A stretch of 64,000 nt of DNA, from assembly GCF_000407545.1 (NCBI RefSeq), contig NZ_ASWH01000001.1:1689501-1753500 (forward strand). The letters are read 5' to 3'. This document shows, piece after piece, positions 49,230 to 60,119 of the stretch. Within the stretch, counting starts at the first letter, position 1, and every line of letters starts with the position of its first letter. The notes under the pieces are model-generated. The model was not told where the DNA came from. It did no database searches and was given only the letters and a program-made list of their open reading frames with translations. The translations under genes and the position numbers were made by a program. This stretch comes from Enterococcus gilvus ATCC BAA-350 (GTDB taxonomy: Bacteria; Bacillota; Bacilli; Lactobacillales; Enterococcaceae).

Positions 49230-49745
49230 ATGGATATTTCTGTTATAAAAGGAAACTTAGTGAATGATTTTAATGGCATCAAAATAGGTTCAGATTCAGC
49301 GCCAAAACGATTAATCGAATTTATTAATCTGCGGTGTCCCTATTGCAAGCAGTGGTTTGAAGAATCCTATGATACGCTGAATACAGCAGTAGCTGAAGAA
49401 AAGGTTCAACGAGTAATCAAATTATTAGATAAAGATAAGACTAGTTTGCAACCTGGGAACATCATGCACGAGTATATTAGTGCAGATCCTAAAAAGACTT
49501 TAATACAGCTTCAACAAGCATTTGAAATTCAAGCAACATGGGGAAATTTAGGGCTTGAAGCAGTTGCCAAATACGCTGAAGAAACCTTGCATTTTACTCA
49601 ACAAGCCAATCAAAACTTGCAAATTGAGATTCGCAACGAAGCTGAGCAAGCCAACATCAAATTTGTACCAACCATCGTTTTAGAGGAACACATCTTTGAC
49701 GAATCGATTGATGAAAAAACATTACTAGCTTATATCGCTGAATAA
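49230..49745 (+). CDS. DsbA-like thioredoxin-fold protein, cytoplasmic
   Basis: This 171-residue protein resembles the DsbA/FrnE-type thioredoxin fold. The active site is CPYC (residues 37-40, in NLRCPYCKQWF), followed by a helical insert and a cis-Pro region (KFVPTIVLEE). There is no signal peptide or membrane anchor, so it probably works in the cytosol as a thiol oxidoreductase or redox adaptor. The ribosome site is AAAGGAC. It shares a terminator with the convergent whiA. The partner is unknown. Confidence 0.85.
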   Translation: MDISVIKGNLVNDFNGIKIGSDSAPKRLIEFINLRCPYCKQWFEESYDTLNTAVAEEKVQRVIKLLDKDKTSLQPGNIMHEYISADPKKTLIQLQQAFEIQATWGNLGLEAVAKYAEETLHFTQQANQNLQIEIRNEAEQANIKFVPTIVLEEHIFDESIDEKTLLAYIAE

Positions 49746-49750
49746 GAAAA

Positions 49751-49778
49751 AAACCGTTTGACTAGAATCAAACGGTTT
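49751..49778. terminator. Bidirectional terminator between the DsbA-like gene and whiA
   Basis: AAACCGTTTGA and TCAAACGGTTT form a perfect 11-bp stem with a 6-base loop, with A and T runs on either side. The last codons and stop of whiA are part of the stem. Confidence 0.9.
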
Positions 49779-50703
49779 TCTTTCGCAAATTATCAGCGAA
49801 ATCATTGATTTTACGAATTCGGTGATTGATTCCCGATTTAGAAATTGCTCCTGAGGGAATCATCTCGCCTAACTCTTTTAAACTGATTTCTGGGTTTTGA
49901 ATTCTTAATTCGGCGATTTCTTGTAACTTTTCGGGTAACGATTGTAGTCCGACTGTCGTTTCAATAAAATGGATATTCTCGATCTGTTTTGATGCCGCAT
50001 CGATGGTTTTATTCATATTAGCCGTCTCACAGTTGACGAGACGGTTCACAGAATTTCGCATATCCCGCACAATACGTACGTCTTCAAATTTGAGCATTGA
50101 ATTCGTTGCACCTATCAATGTTAAGAAGTCGGCAATTTTCTCAGCGCCTTTTAGATAGGTGATATATCCATTTCGCCGCTCGAGCGTTCGTGCATTCAGA
50201 TCAAATTGATTTAGCAAATCACATATATCTTGATTATGTTCTTCGTAAATGGAAGAAATTTCTAAATGGTACCGACTTGTTTCAGGATTATTCACCGAGC
50301 CAGATGCTAAAAAGGCGCCTCTTAAATAGGCTCGCGTTTTCTCGTCCGACTGCTTTATCTCATCGGCAATATGCGATTGAAACATTAACCCGTCCATAAT
50401 ATCGAGATCCAACAATATTTTCTGCGTTTCTTGCTTTAGTCTAACGATATAGACATTGTTTTTCTTTAACTTCATTTTCCGACGTACCAGCAACTCACTA
50501 CGCACATCATAATGTTCTTTCAATAACGTAAATATCCGACGAGCAATCGCCGCATTCTCCGTTTGAACATTTAAAACAAACTGATGATTGCTCAAGCTGA
50601 GCGAGCCGTTCATGCGGATCAACGCAGCCAGCTCCGCTTGCGCGAGATTTCTTTGGACTGTCAGACTCGTTAATTCTTTTTTTACATCAGCTGCAAAAGA
50701 CAT
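49768..50703 (-). CDS. whiA: WhiA family DNA-binding protein
   Basis: WhiA has an N-terminal LAGLIDADG homing-endonuclease-like fold and a C-terminal helix-turn-helix ([27 protein letters not shown]). In Bacillus it binds DNA and influences division and chromosome segregation. The 311-residue length is normal. AAGGAGG lies six bases before the ATG. It is last of rapZ-yvcK-whiA, an order conserved in Firmicutes. Confidence 0.96.
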   Translation of the reverse strand: MSFAADVKKELTSLTVQRNLAQAELAALIRMNGSLSLSNHQFVLNVQTENAAIARRIFTLLKEHYDVRSELLVRRKMKLKKNNVYIVRLKQETQKILLDLDIMDGLMFQSHIADEIKQSDEKTRAYLRGAFLASGSVNNPETSRYHLEISSIYEEHNQDICDLLNQFDLNARTLERRNGYITYLKGAEKIADFLTLIGATNSMLKFEDVRIVRDMRNSVNRLVNCETANMNKTIDAASKQIENIHFIETTVGLQSLPEKLQEIAELRIQNPEISLKELGEMIPSGAISKSGINHRIRKINDFADNLRKKTV

Positions 50704-50731
50704 GACGAGCCCTCCTTATTTCTTTTCTATT

Positions 50732-51730
50732 TTAAATCTTTGCTCCGAAAACGATTCGGAACAATTCATCCACTACTTTATCTCCGTCGTGGAACACACC
50801 GCCGTCTCTTAATTTCAAAAAGTCAGTGGAAACAACGCGGCAGCCTTCTTCTCTTAAGCCGTTGAAATCATGAGTAACTTGTACTAAATATTCATCATAA
50901 ATCTCAGGGTCCATGTAATCTTCAGGAACCTTTTCAGTATTGACTAAAACGGTATTGATAAAGTTACTTTGGAGATGCTTATGCAGTACGCGAATATGAT
51001 CTGCATCACTAAAATGTTCCGTCTCGCCTTTTTGAGTCATAATATTACAGATATAAACAACCTCGGCTTTTGTCGTACGTACAGCCTCACCTAGCTCCTC
51101 AATGACAAGATTAGGCAAGATGCTTGTGAATAGTGATCCTGGACCTAAGACCACCATATCGGCTTCATGGATCGCATGGACAACTTTGCGTGCGGCATGA
51201 ACAGCCTTTTCACCATTTTTTTCAGTCACGTATACTTTTTCGATCGTCTTTCGGTCAAGGGCGATTTTAGATTCCCCAACTGCACTCGTCCCGTCATCAA
51301 AATCAGCATGCAAGACCAATGGCGTTTCAGATGAGGGATAAATATGCCCATCAACGTGCATCATCATGGAAAGTAACTGGATTGCTTCATAGGTACTATT
51401 TCGCATTTCAGATAAAGCAGCGATCAATAGATTTCCGATTGTATGGTTTGCTAAAAATTTGTCATCTTCATGAAACCGATATTGAAACAGGTCTTCATAC
51501 AATTTCGGCATATCCGATAAAGCCGCCAATACATTTCTTAAATCTCCTGGAGGAGCCATGTCGATCGAGTCGCGCAATTCACCGCTGCTGCCGCCATCAT
51601 CCGCAACCGTTACTACAGCTGTAATGTCCGCGCTTTGGTTTCGCAAACTTTTTAAAATAACGGGAAGACCTGTGCCTCCGCCAATCACAACAATTTTCGG
51701 CTTACGGATACGGTACGTTTTCATTTTCAT
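50732..51730 (-). CDS. yvcK: Gluconeogenesis/cell-shape factor YvcK (CofD-like)
   Basis: This 332-residue protein belongs to the CofD/UPF0052 family and binds UDP-sugars; in Bacillus it is needed for growth on gluconeogenic carbon and for cell shape. The nucleotide-binding opening [17 protein letters not shown] and [14 protein letters not shown] are present. Its start overlaps the rapZ stop (ATGA), so translation is coupled. Confidence 0.96.
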   Translation of the reverse strand: MKMKTYRIRKPKIVVIGGGTGLPVILKSLRNQSADITAVVTVADDGGSSGELRDSIDMAPPGDLRNVLAALSDMPKLYEDLFQYRFHEDDKFLANHTIGNLLIAALSEMRNSTYEAIQLLSMMMHVDGHIYPSSETPLVLHADFDDGTSAVGESKIALDRKTIEKVYVTEKNGEKAVHAARKVVHAIHEADMVVLGPGSLFTSILPNLVIEELGEAVRTTKAEVVYICNIMTQKGETEHFSDADHIRVLHKHLQSNFINTVLVNTEKVPEDYMDPEIYDEYLVQVTHDFNGLREEGCRVVSTDFLKLRDGGVFHDGDKVVDELFRIVFGAKI

Positions 51731-52614
51731 GAACGATTCACCGTCTCTTTCCGCTTGTCCTTGTCACGATGCGTAATGTTCACCTTATAATTCGCATCCT
51801 TGATGGCTTTACCAACACGTTCTGTCAATGCAACGGAGCGATGCTGACCACCTGTGCACCCAATCGCAATTGTTAATGAACTTTTTCCTTCTTTAATATA
51901 CCCTGGCAAGATATCCATGACCAATCGGACAAAGTTTGTATAAAAACTCTCTGTTTCAGGAAAGGACATTACATAGTCATAAACGGGCTTATCCAATCCT
52001 GTTTGCGGACGCAACTCAGGTATATAATGCGGATTCGGCAAAAAGCGAACATCCATAACTATATCGGCATCAATCGGCAGTCCGTATTTGAATCCAAAAG
52101 AAACCACTTCAACGTGAAACCCAACGTCGTCCTGCTGCTTAAACGATTGATTGATTTTTTCTCGTAATTGTCTTGGAGTCAAATCGGTCGTATCGATCAT
52201 TAAGGTCGCTCGCGTCTTTAAGTCCTCCAAGATAGCTCTTTCTTTGCGGATGCCTTCCGAAACCATTCCATCCATCGCAAGGGGATGCGCACGTCGAGTT
52301 TCTTTATAGCGAGAAACAAGCTCCTCATCCGAACAATCCAAGAACAAGATACTTGTATCAATGAATCCAGTATTTTCAATTTCGATCAGCATGTTTTGAA
52401 TATCTTCGAAAAATGAGCGCGATCTTAAATCGACTACCAAAGCAATTTTTGTAACTTTTCCAGATTCTCGAATCAACTCCCAGAATTTAGGAATCAAACC
52501 TGGCGGCATATTATCCACGCAGAAATACCCCATATCCTCAAAACTTTGAATGGCAACTGTTTTTCCTGCGCCACTCATCCCTGTAATGACAACCAAATGT
52601 AAGCTTTCAGTCAT
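51727..52614 (-). CDS. rapZ: RNase adapter protein RapZ (YvcJ) family
   Basis: RapZ/YvcJ is an ATP/GTP-binding protein. In E. coli it directs decay of GlmZ RNA in glmS control, while in Bacillus YvcJ affects competence. The 295-residue protein has Walker [10 protein letters not shown] near the N-terminus and the C-terminal motif [15 protein letters not shown]. The ATG at 52614 is preferred, eight bases after GAGGAG; a GTG three codons upstream overlaps that site. Here glmS is controlled by a ribozyme, so a GlmZ-like role is not expected. Confidence 0.94.
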   Translation of the reverse strand: MTESLHLVVITGMSGAGKTVAIQSFEDMGYFCVDNMPPGLIPKFWELIRESGKVTKIALVVDLRSRSFFEDIQNMLIEIENTGFIDTSILFLDCSDEELVSRYKETRRAHPLAMDGMVSEGIRKERAILEDLKTRATLMIDTTDLTPRQLREKINQSFKQQDDVGFHVEVVSFGFKYGLPIDADIVMDVRFLPNPHYIPELRPQTGLDKPVYDYVMSFPETESFYTNFVRLVMDILPGYIKEGKSSLTIAIGCTGGQHRSVALTERVGKAIKDANYKVNITHRDKDKRKETVNRS

Positions 52615-52723
52615 TTGTGTCACTCCTCTCTCACTAATTAAAATACTTGTATAAAAATTTTTAGTCCCTCGTTTCTTCTTGCAAAAACTGAATACTTCGA
52701 AGTTTGATTTAAGCGTTAAAAAA

Positions 52724-52742
52724 AGGCAATTCTCTTTTGCCT
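52724..52742 (-). terminator. Hairpin followed by T run directly after a possible promoter, upstream of rapZ
   Basis: AGGCAA and TTGCCT form a 6-bp stem with a 7-base loop, followed on the minus strand by TTTTTTT. A TATAAT (52755-52750) lies just upstream, so an RNA starting there would meet the hairpin within about 10 bases. It may end readthrough from racD, or act on rapZ expression. Confidence 0.55.
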
Positions 52743-52828
52743 CTTAAAAATTATAACATTCCAGGCGTGTCTTTGCTACTTATTTGTCATTCTTTACCTT
52801 TTCATAAGAGAGTTGAACATGATAAAAA

Positions 52829-52856
52829 AACAGACCTTCTAGATAGAAGATCTGTT
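52829..52856 (-). terminator. Intrinsic terminator of racD
   Basis: AACAGATCTTC and GAAGGTCTGTT (minus strand, one G-U) form an 11-bp stem with a 6-base loop and a T run. The last racD codons form the first arm, and the stop TAG lies at the loop. Confidence 0.88.
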
Positions 52857-53552
52857 TTTTAATGCTAACTCAATTGTTCGGTCTGCTAATATCGATTGTG
52901 CATCAATCACGGAATAAGGGACATTTTCTGTCAGCTCTTGAACTAAAGAAAGTTCGGTACACCCTAAGACTGCATTTTGACAACCATATTTTTCAAACAC
53001 ATCTGAAAGAATTTCCAAGTAAAGCTCACTGTTGATATAATCATTTTCTTTCACATCTTGATAAATCAAGTGATTCACTTTTCCTTGAAGTTCTTTATCA
53101 GGAACGAGAACTTCAAATCCCTTCGCTTCTAGCTCATTCTGATATACCTTCGCCGTTATAGTTCCTTCGGTGGCTAGAACAGCAATCTTTTCACCAGGTT
53201 GATGATGCTTTTCCACCTCTGTTACTGCTTCACGGGGCATGTGCAATAATGGAATTTCTGTTGCTCCCTGTAGCTCATCAAAGAAATAATGGGCGGTATT
53301 GCATGTCAGAACTATGAAGTCAGGCTTTAATACATTCTGCTTCTTTATATCGTCTAATAAATATGGCAAAGGATTGTCTTGCTTATGATCCAAAATATAC
53401 GCTGTTCGATCCGGAACGGTCGCATGATTGAACATCACATAATTTAAATACTCTTGGTCATTGTGGGCTTGAGTCCTTTGATTTAAAATCCGAATAAAAC
53501 TTTCTGTAGCCATTGTTCCCATGCCGCCAAGAATACTGAAAAAATTTTCCAT
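52839..53552 (-). CDS. racD: Aspartate/glutamate racemase family protein, probable aspartate racemase
   Basis: This 237-residue cofactor-independent racemase has both catalytic cysteines, in LTCNTAHYF (about residue 83) and LGCTELSLV (about residue 194), and the opening [16 protein letters not shown]. It starts two bases after the ATP-grasp ligase gene. Together they match the aspartate racemase/D-aspartate ligase pair of E. faecium, so the likely role is to supply D-aspartate for the peptidoglycan cross-bridge. Glutamate as substrate cannot be excluded by sequence alone. Confidence 0.88.
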   Translation of the reverse strand: MENFFSILGGMGTMATESFIRILNQRTQAHNDQEYLNYVMFNHATVPDRTAYILDHKQDNPLPYLLDDIKKQNVLKPDFIVLTCNTAHYFFDELQGATEIPLLHMPREAVTEVEKHHQPGEKIAVLATEGTITAKVYQNELEAKGFEVLVPDKELQGKVNHLIYQDVKENDYINSELYLEILSDVFEKYGCQNAVLGCTELSLVQELTENVPYSVIDAQSILADRTIELALKNRSSI

Positions 53553-53554
53553 CT

Positions 53555-54811
53555 TTATCCTTCTTTCTCTTTAAAGAATAAATCAAACCGTCCTTTATAT
53601 TTGCTGAACATATACTTCATTAAAATCCATCGCATCAAAGACATATCCTTTTTGTAAAAGACGGTCGTCCCCCATTGATCCTTTTTGATTAGTTCTAAGG
53701 CCTTTTCTTTATCTGCATTATTCCTTGCAAATTTTTCAAATACACCTTTTGGTACACCCATCCATAACATAGAAGTAGCCGGATCAGCTTTGCCATAAAT
53801 CGTCTCATCAAATGGTTTCTCAAATACGCGATCCTCTGTGACATATTGTGCCAAATTAAATCCGTTTAGCGTCACAAAGAAACTGCTGCGTCCTTGACGC
53901 AAATTAATTTCAAATAATTTGTATTCACCATCACGCGGGTCATACTTCATATCGAAATTCGCAAAACCAGTGTAATTGATTTTTTCTAAAAACTCTTTAA
54001 TCGTCTGATAAATTTTTTCATTATATTCAGGCATGATTGCTACATAATTCCCAATTGCTTCCGGTGAAGGGTCTTCTAAAAGAGGGTGCCCTAAACACAT
54101 CATGCGCACCTGATGATCTTTATCAACATAGGCATTTAACACACGCATATGACTGTCATCACCCGGAATAAAGTCTTGAGCAATCATTTCACTAGTATAA
54201 CCCGCCTCATAAATACGCTCTATGATAGTATCAAACTCATCTCGAGTGTCTAAAATAAACGCTTTTTTACGGCCTTCGAAGTCCACAGACAGCCATTCCA
54301 CACTATTCGCAGGCTTCAATGCGACAGGAAAGTCAAACGGCAAATCTTGTTTTAATTTTCCAGCCTCAAGCATATCTCCAGTGATTATAAATGTGTTTGG
54401 ATAAGGCAACTCGTATTTTTCGCAGATTTCATAAAAGCTCACTTTACTGATTAATCGTTGTAACAAATCAAAATCAATATAAGGGCAGATAAACCACTCA
54501 GAAAGTTCTTCTTTATGCTGTGAAACTAACTCTGCATACCCATCACCACAAGCAATTAGTAAATATTTCGTATCTGGGGCGTTATACGTATTTTTCCCTA
54601 ACTCACGCATTCGTTCAATAAATACAGGATCTTTATCAAATCCTGGTACAACGTGTACATTTACTATTTTACTATATTTTGTCGGCGCCAGTTGCAAGCC
54701 GGCATAAGCCTCAGAAACGATTCCATAGGCTTCATGAAAAGAACGTGACATACCATAAACGTTGATGTCGCTTCCTAACAAAATTGGAACAAATTTTTGT
54801 TTTTCATTCAT
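53555..54811 (-). CDS. asl: ATP-grasp ligase, probable D-aspartate ligase of peptidoglycan precursor
   Basis: This 418-residue ATP-grasp enzyme (opening [25 protein letters not shown]) resembles Asl of E. faecium, which adds D-aspartate to the lysine side chain of UDP-MurNAc-pentapeptide. The ATP-grasp core has a lysine in [13 protein letters not shown] and the metal-binding end [27 protein letters not shown]. The adjacent racemase, two bases downstream, would supply the D-amino acid. Other amine ligases have the same fold, so the substrate rests on resemblance and context. Confidence 0.85.
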   Translation of the reverse strand: MNEKQKFVPILLGSDINVYGMSRSFHEAYGIVSEAYAGLQLAPTKYSKIVNVHVVPGFDKDPVFIERMRELGKNTYNAPDTKYLLIACGDGYAELVSQHKEELSEWFICPYIDFDLLQRLISKVSFYEICEKYELPYPNTFIITGDMLEAGKLKQDLPFDFPVALKPANSVEWLSVDFEGRKKAFILDTRDEFDTIIERIYEAGYTSEMIAQDFIPGDDSHMRVLNAYVDKDHQVRMMCLGHPLLEDPSPEAIGNYVAIMPEYNEKIYQTIKEFLEKINYTGFANFDMKYDPRDGEYKLFEINLRQGRSSFFVTLNGFNLAQYVTEDRVFEKPFDETIYGKADPATSMLWMGVPKGVFEKFARNNADKEKALELIKKDQWGTTVFYKKDMSLMRWILMKYMFSKYKGRFDLFFKEKEG

Positions 54812-54865
54812 ATTCTCTTACACCTTCTCATTCTAAATCAACGATAATCATACCATAAAGAAAAA

Positions 54866-54894
54866 TGCAAGCAAAGGAGAATCCTTTGCTTGCA
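54866..54894 (-). terminator. Intrinsic terminator of uvrA
   Basis: A perfect 12-bp stem (TGCAAGCAAAGG) with a 5-base loop is followed on the minus strand by TTTTTC. It lies 14 bases past the uvrA stop. Confidence 0.9.
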
Positions 54895-54908
54895 TCACGC
54901 TTTATCAG

Positions 54909-57734
54909 TTATTTATTTTTTAAGACGCGCTTTAAGTAATATCCGGTATAACTTTCTTCTACTTCCGCGATTTCTTCTGGAGTTCCTGTAGCTAAAACAG
55001 TCCCTCCGCCATCGCCGCCCTCTGGCCCAAGATCGATCACATAATCCGCGGACTTGATCACATCCAAGTTATGTTCAATAACAAGAACGGTATTTCCAGC
55101 ATCTACAAATCGTTCCAAGACTTTCAGCAGACGTGCAATATCATCTGTGTGCAATCCAGTTGTGGGTTCATCTAAAATATAGAAATTTTTCCCGTTAGAA
55201 TTCTTATGCAACTCACTAGCTAGTTTCATCCGTTGCGCTTCCCCGCCAGATAATGTGGTTGCCGGTTGTCCCATTGTTACATAACCTAATCCTACATCGA
55301 CGATTGTTTTCAATTTACGATGGATTTTAGGAATATGTTTAAAGAATTCGACTGCATCTTCTACCGTCATTTCTAAGATATCGGCAATGTTCTTTCCTTT
55401 ATAATGTACTTCTAACGTTTCAGAATTATAGCGTTTCCCATGACAAACTTCACATGGCACGTATACGTCTGGTAAAAAGTGCATTTCAATTTTGATGATC
55501 CCATCGCCACGACAAGCTTCACAGCGTCCGCCTTTGACATTAAAGCTGAAACGTCCTTTTTTGTAGCCGCGGATTTTCGCTTCATTTGTTTGTGCAAACA
55601 AATCGCGAATATCATCAAATACACTTGTATAGGTCGCTGGATTACTCCGTGGCGTTCGTCCAATCGGGCTTTGATCAATATCTACCAACTTCTCAATCGT
55701 TTTATAGCCAGTGATTTTCTTGTATTTCCCTGGTTTATTAGAGTTGCGATTCAATTTTTGAGCAAGTGCCTTTTTGAGAATTTGGTTGACTAACGTTGAT
55801 TTTCCTGAACCGGAAACCCCTGTCACTGCAACAAATTTTCCTAGTGGGAACTCTACATCGATGTTCTTCAAATTATTCTCTGTTGCTCCAGTGACCTTGA
55901 TTTTTTTGCCGTTGCCCTTACGTCGTTCTTTTGGAACAGCGATTTCCCGTTTTCCAGATAAATACTGTCCCGTCAAAGAATTTGGATTGTTCTCAACTTC
56001 TTGAGGAGTACCAGCAGCGACAATTTCACCACCTTGATCGCCAGCGCCCGGACCGACATCAATTAAGTAATCAGCTGCACGCATCGTATCTTCGTCATGC
56101 TCGACTACGATCAACGTGTTTCCTAGATCACGCATCTTCTTCAGCGAATCAATCAATCGATCATTGTCTCGTTGATGCAGGCCGATGGAAGGTTCATCTA
56201 AAATGTAAAGAACGCCAGATAAATTTGAACCAATTTGAGTAGCTAAACGGATACGTTGTGCTTCACCACCAGATAAAGTCCCAGAAGCTCGGCTTAATGT
56301 CAGGTAATCTAGACCCACATTTCGCAGGAAGCTCAGACGATCTCCGATTTCTTTTAAAATTGGTTTAGCGATTACTTTTTCTTGTTCGCTTAAAGCAACT
56401 GTTTCAAAAAAGTCCAGTGCGCCATTGATCGAGTCTTCGCTCACTTGACCGATATTCTCGCCATTGATTTGCACAGACAAAGCTTGAGGGTTCAAACGAT
56501 ACCCGTGACAGGTCTGGCAAGTCAATTCTGTCATATATAAACGCATTTGATCACGAGTGAAATCACTATTTGTCTCCGCGTAACGACGATTGATGTTATT
56601 GATAATACCTTCAAAAGGAACTTCAACATCCCGTACACCGCCGAAATCATTTTCATAATGAAAATGAAAGTTCTCGCCATTTGAACCATTCAAAATAATC
56701 TCTTGGTGCTCTTTAGGCAAATCTTCAAAGGCAGTATCCATATCAATCCCGAAGCTTAGGCACGCTTGCTCTAGCATTTGAGGATAGTACTGTGAGCTGA
56801 TTGGGTTCCACGGAAGCAACGCCCCTTCTCGCAAGGTCTTGCTTGGATCTGGAATAACAAGATCCATATCCACTTCTAGTTTCACACCTAGTCCGTCACA
56901 ATCAGGACAAGCCCCAAATGGCGCGTTAAATGAGAACAGTCGAGGTTCAAGTTCGCCAACCGTAAAGCCACAATAAGGACAAGCATAATGTTCACTGAAG
57001 AGCATTTCCTTTTCACCAATAACATCAACCACAGCGTAGCCTTCTGCTAACCGCAAAGCGGCTTCAAAGGAATCAAACAAGCGTGAGCGAATGCCTTCCT
57101 TGACAACGATTCGGTCGATAATGATTTCAATGTCATGCTTTTTATTTTTCGTTAATTCGGGTGCATCGGAAACATCATACAACTCACCATCGACACGCAT
57201 CCGAACGTACCCTTCCCGTTGAATCATTTCAAATACTTTTTTATGCTGCCCTTTTTTCTTAGCGACAACAGGTGCTAAAATTTGAATTTTCGTACGTTCC
57301 GGCAATTCTAAAACCTTGTCTACCATTTGTTCAACGGATTGTGAAGTAATCTCAATGTGATCATTTGGACAAATAGGATGACCCACACGTGCATAAAGCA
57401 GACGTAGATAATCATTGATCTCAGTTACTGTACCAACAGTTGACCGCGGATTTTTACTTGTGGTTTTTTGGTCAATAGAGATTGCGGGACTTAGACCGTC
57501 AATGCTGTCAACATCAGGCTTATCCATTTGACCCAAAAATTGACGTGCATAAGCAGATAAGCTTTCTACATAGCGACGCTGACCTTCTGCGTATAAAGTA
57601 TCAAAGGCCAGTGAGCTTTTTCCAGAACCAGACAAACCAGTAACAACCACCATTTTGTCACGAGGAATCGTCACATCAACATTTTTTAAATTGTGAGCAC
57701 GCGCTCCATGAATTACTATCTTATCATTCGCCAT
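54909..57734 (-). CDS. uvrA: Excinuclease ABC subunit A
   Basis: UvrA is the damage-recognition ATPase of nucleotide excision repair. The 941-residue protein has two ABC ATPase modules (Walker [15 protein letters not shown] and [13 protein letters not shown]; signatures [11 protein letters not shown] and [11 protein letters not shown]) and zinc-binding cysteines (CPYCGF...CPDCDG and CEACRGDG...CEVCHG). AGGAG precedes the ATG. It lies 149 bases downstream of uvrB on the same strand and probably shares its SOS control. Confidence 0.98.
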   Translation of the reverse strand: MANDKIVIHGARAHNLKNVDVTIPRDKMVVVTGLSGSGKSSLAFDTLYAEGQRRYVESLSAYARQFLGQMDKPDVDSIDGLSPAISIDQKTTSKNPRSTVGTVTEINDYLRLLYARVGHPICPNDHIEITSQSVEQMVDKVLELPERTKIQILAPVVAKKKGQHKKVFEMIQREGYVRMRVDGELYDVSDAPELTKNKKHDIEIIIDRIVVKEGIRSRLFDSFEAALRLAEGYAVVDVIGEKEMLFSEHYACPYCGFTVGELEPRLFSFNAPFGACPDCDGLGVKLEVDMDLVIPDPSKTLREGALLPWNPISSQYYPQMLEQACLSFGIDMDTAFEDLPKEHQEIILNGSNGENFHFHYENDFGGVRDVEVPFEGIINNINRRYAETNSDFTRDQMRLYMTELTCQTCHGYRLNPQALSVQINGENIGQVSEDSINGALDFFETVALSEQEKVIAKPILKEIGDRLSFLRNVGLDYLTLSRASGTLSGGEAQRIRLATQIGSNLSGVLYILDEPSIGLHQRDNDRLIDSLKKMRDLGNTLIVVEHDEDTMRAADYLIDVGPGAGDQGGEIVAAGTPQEVENNPNSLTGQYLSGKREIAVPKERRKGNGKKIKVTGATENNLKNIDVEFPLGKFVAVTGVSGSGKSTLVNQILKKALAQKLNRNSNKPGKYKKITGYKTIEKLVDIDQSPIGRTPRSNPATYTSVFDDIRDLFAQTNEAKIRGYKKGRFSFNVKGGRCEACRGDGIIKIEMHFLPDVYVPCEVCHGKRYNSETLEVHYKGKNIADILEMTVEDAVEFFKHIPKIHRKLKTIVDVGLGYVTMGQPATTLSGGEAQRMKLASELHKNSNGKNFYILDEPTTGLHTDDIARLLKVLERFVDAGNTVLVIEHNLDVIKSADYVIDLGPEGGDGGGTVLATGTPEEIAEVEESYTGYYLKRVLKNK

Positions 57735-57810
57735 TTATTTCTCCTATTTCAATTTACTGCATCCACTTCTTCTGAACAAAAAGAGGATGTTCTTATTTAT
57801 TAATACTATT

Positions 57811-57856
57811 ATTCCACTTTTTACGACCGCTTGAATACCGGTGCAAAAAGTGGAAT
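57811..57856 (-). repeat. 12-bp inverted repeat with 22-base loop between uvrB and uvrA
   Basis: ATTCCACTTTTT (57811-57822) and AAAAAGTGGAAT (57845-57856) are perfect complements. On the minus strand no T run follows, so this is not a standard terminator. It may set relative uvrA levels or mRNA stability. Confidence 0.55.
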
Positions 57857-57883
57857 TAGAATACTCTTACGAATCAATTTTGT

Positions 57884-59875
57884 CTATTCTGCTGCTTTGA
57901 GTTCTAAAATCGTATCACGTAAAGTCGCAGCCGTTTCAAAATCAAGTGTTTTGGCGGCTTCACGCATTTCATCTTCCATCTTCGCAATCAGTTCTTTACG
58001 TTCCGATTTTGATAGTTCCTCAAAGGATGTCGCATCGTATTTTTCCGTTTCCTCAGCGACTTTACTAATTGAGATCAAATCACGAATCTCTTTGATAATC
58101 GTCTTCGGCTCAATGTCGTGTTCCTCGTTATATTGCTGCTGAATTCCACGACGACGGGATGTCTCATCCATCGCCCGCTGCATTGAATCCGTGATCTTAT
58201 CGGCATACATAATTACTCTGCCTTCTGAATTACGGGCAGCACGTCCGATCGTTTGTACTAATGACCGCTCACTACGTAAGAAGCCTTCTTTGTCGGCATC
58301 TAATATCGCAACCAATGAAACTTCAGGAACATCAAGCCCTTCACGTAAAAGATTGATACCGACAAGCACATCGAATTTCCCTAAGCGAAGGTCCCGTATG
58401 ATTTCAGTCCGTTCCAAAGTCTTTATATCGCTGTGAAGGTATTTGACTTTAATCCCCAACTCTTTGAAGTAGTCTGTCAAATCTTCAGACATTTTCTTTG
58501 TCAAAGTCGTAACAAAGACTCGTTCATTACGCTCCGAACGTTCGTTGATTTCTCCAACTAAGTCATCAATTTGACCCATGATCGGTCTTACTTCAATGAC
58601 TGGGTCTAATAAACCTGTTGGACGAATGATTTGTTCTACTACTGTATCCGTCTGCTCGTGTTCATAAGGCCCTGGAGTGGCTGAAACATAAACGATCTGG
58701 TTCACCCGTTCTTCAAATTCCTCTAAGCGCAATGGACGGTTGTCCAAGGCTGAAGGCAATCGAAACCCATAATCTATAAGCATCTGCTTACGCGCACGGT
58801 CTCCGTTGTACATTCCACGGACCTGAGGCATCGTAACATGGGATTCATCGACTACTAATAGGAAGTCTTCTGGAAAGAAGTCGATCAAGGTATAAGGCGG
58901 CTCGCCTTCTTTACGCCCATCCATATGACGTGAGTAGTTTTCGATCCCTGAGGTATACCCCATTTCCCGCAACATCTCAATGTCATAATTAGTGCGTTGT
59001 TCCAAGCGTTGTGCTTCCAACAGTTTATTCTCGTTGCGAAGAACCTCTAAACGTTCAGCTAGCTCTTTTTGAATATTGCTGATTGCCACTTCCATGTGAC
59101 CTTCATTGGTTAAAAAGTGGGTCGCGGGGAAAATGGCGACATGTTCTGTTTCGCCTGTGATTTCCCCCGTCAAAGCGTCAACTTCTCGAATTCGCTCAAT
59201 TTCGTCTCCAAAAAATTCGACACGTAAAGCGCGCTCGTCACGTGATGCTGGGAAGATCTCCACGACATCCCCACGAACACGAAAGCGACCACGTTGAAAA
59301 TCAATATCATTTCTCTCGAATTGAATATCAATCAAATTGCGCAGCAATTGATTTCGGTCCATCTCCATCCCCACGCGTAATGAAACTACTTGCTCTAAGT
59401 ATTCCTTCGGTGAACCTAAACCAAAGATACATGAGACGGAAGCGACGACGATGACATCATTTCTTTCAAGTAATGAACTTGTTGCCGAATGTCGCAGCTT
59501 ATCGATCTCATCATTAATACTTGAATCCTTTTCTATATACGTATCACTAGAAGGCACGTAAGCCTCGGGTTGATAATAATCATAGTAACTCACGAAATAC
59601 TCCACCGCGTTGTTAGGAAAGAATTCTTTAAATTCCCCGTATAATTGTCCAGCCAATGTTTTATTGTGGGCAATTATCAAAGTGGGCTTATTTACATCCT
59701 TTATAACATTCGATATCGTATACGTTTTCCCTGTACCGGTAGCACCTAAAAGGATTTGTGCCTTTTTACCGCCAACGACTCCTTCAGCTAATTGTGAAAT
59801 GGCCTCAGGCTGATCGCCAGCAGGCTGATATTTTGAATGAAGGTCGAACGTATTGTCCATCATTCTTTCAATCAT
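57884..59875 (-). CDS. uvrB: Excinuclease ABC subunit B
   Basis: UvrB verifies damage and recruits UvrC. The 663-residue protein has helicase motifs ([11 protein letters not shown]alker [19 protein letters not shown]), the beta-hairpin region ([21 protein letters not shown]) and the C-terminal UVR domain ([25 protein letters not shown]). The start at 59875 has AAGGGGG seven bases upstream. A LexA box lies upstream. Confidence 0.98.
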   Translation of the reverse strand: MIERMMDNTFDLHSKYQPAGDQPEAISQLAEGVVGGKKAQILLGATGTGKTYTISNVIKDVNKPTLIIAHNKTLAGQLYGEFKEFFPNNAVEYFVSYYDYYQPEAYVPSSDTYIEKDSSINDEIDKLRHSATSSLLERNDVIVVASVSCIFGLGSPKEYLEQVVSLRVGMEMDRNQLLRNLIDIQFERNDIDFQRGRFRVRGDVVEIFPASRDERALRVEFFGDEIERIREVDALTGEITGETEHVAIFPATHFLTNEGHMEVAISNIQKELAERLEVLRNENKLLEAQRLEQRTNYDIEMLREMGYTSGIENYSRHMDGRKEGEPPYTLIDFFPEDFLLVVDESHVTMPQVRGMYNGDRARKQMLIDYGFRLPSALDNRPLRLEEFEERVNQIVYVSATPGPYEHEQTDTVVEQIIRPTGLLDPVIEVRPIMGQIDDLVGEINERSERNERVFVTTLTKKMSEDLTDYFKELGIKVKYLHSDIKTLERTEIIRDLRLGKFDVLVGINLLREGLDVPEVSLVAILDADKEGFLRSERSLVQTIGRAARNSEGRVIMYADKITDSMQRAMDETSRRRGIQQQYNEEHDIEPKTIIKEIRDLISISKVAEETEKYDATSFEELSKSERKELIAKMEDEMREAAKTLDFETAATLRDTILELKAAE

Positions 59876-59924
59876 ACAAAATCCCCCTTTTTTGATTTAA
59901 ATAAGCAATTATTTTCCATCAAAA

Positions 59925-59933
59925 ATTATAGCA
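59925..59933 (-). promoter_or_regulatory. Extended -10 promoter of uvrB
   Basis: TGCTATAAT on the minus strand is a perfect -10 with TG extension. The -35 region is weak (TGGCGA), as is common for extended -10 promoters. The LexA box lies four bases upstream of the TG. Confidence 0.7.
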
Positions 59934-59936
59934 TAC

Positions 59937-59950
59937 CGAACATATTTTCG
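59937..59950 (-). promoter_or_regulatory. LexA (DinR) box, SOS operator of uvrB-uvrA
   Basis: CGAAAATATGTTCG on the minus strand matches the Gram-positive LexA consensus CGAACRNRYGTTYG at 13 of 14 positions. It lies between the -35 and -10 of uvrB, so LexA would block transcription until DNA damage. Confidence 0.85.
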
Positions 59951-59992
59951 CCATTTATTGTTCTTACCATAAGAAGTTCTTAAAAAGCATCA

Positions 59993-60009
59993 TGTTAGCT
60001 TTTTTAACA
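59993..60009 (+). promoter_or_regulatory. GlnR-type box upstream of glnPQ
   Basis: TGTTA, seven bases, TAACA fits the GlnR/TnrA consensus TGTNA-N7-TNACA exactly. It lies 50 bases upstream of the glnP -35. In streptococci and lactococci GlnR controls glutamine uptake genes, so nitrogen control is expected. Confidence 0.65.
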
Positions 60010-60058
60010 TACCATGTTATGAATATTTCGCTTTTTTTCTATCTCACAATGAACCTAC

Positions 60059-60088
60059 TTGTATTTTATCCTTAAACTAACATATAAT
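60059..60088 (+). promoter_or_regulatory. Promoter of glnP-glnQ
   Basis: -35 TTGTAT (60059-60064), an 18-base spacer and -10 TATAAT (60083-60088). The leader to the ATG is about 25 bases. Confidence 0.62.
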
Positions 60089-60119
60089 AAACAAACGATA
60101 AGTAATTAGGAGGATAATT

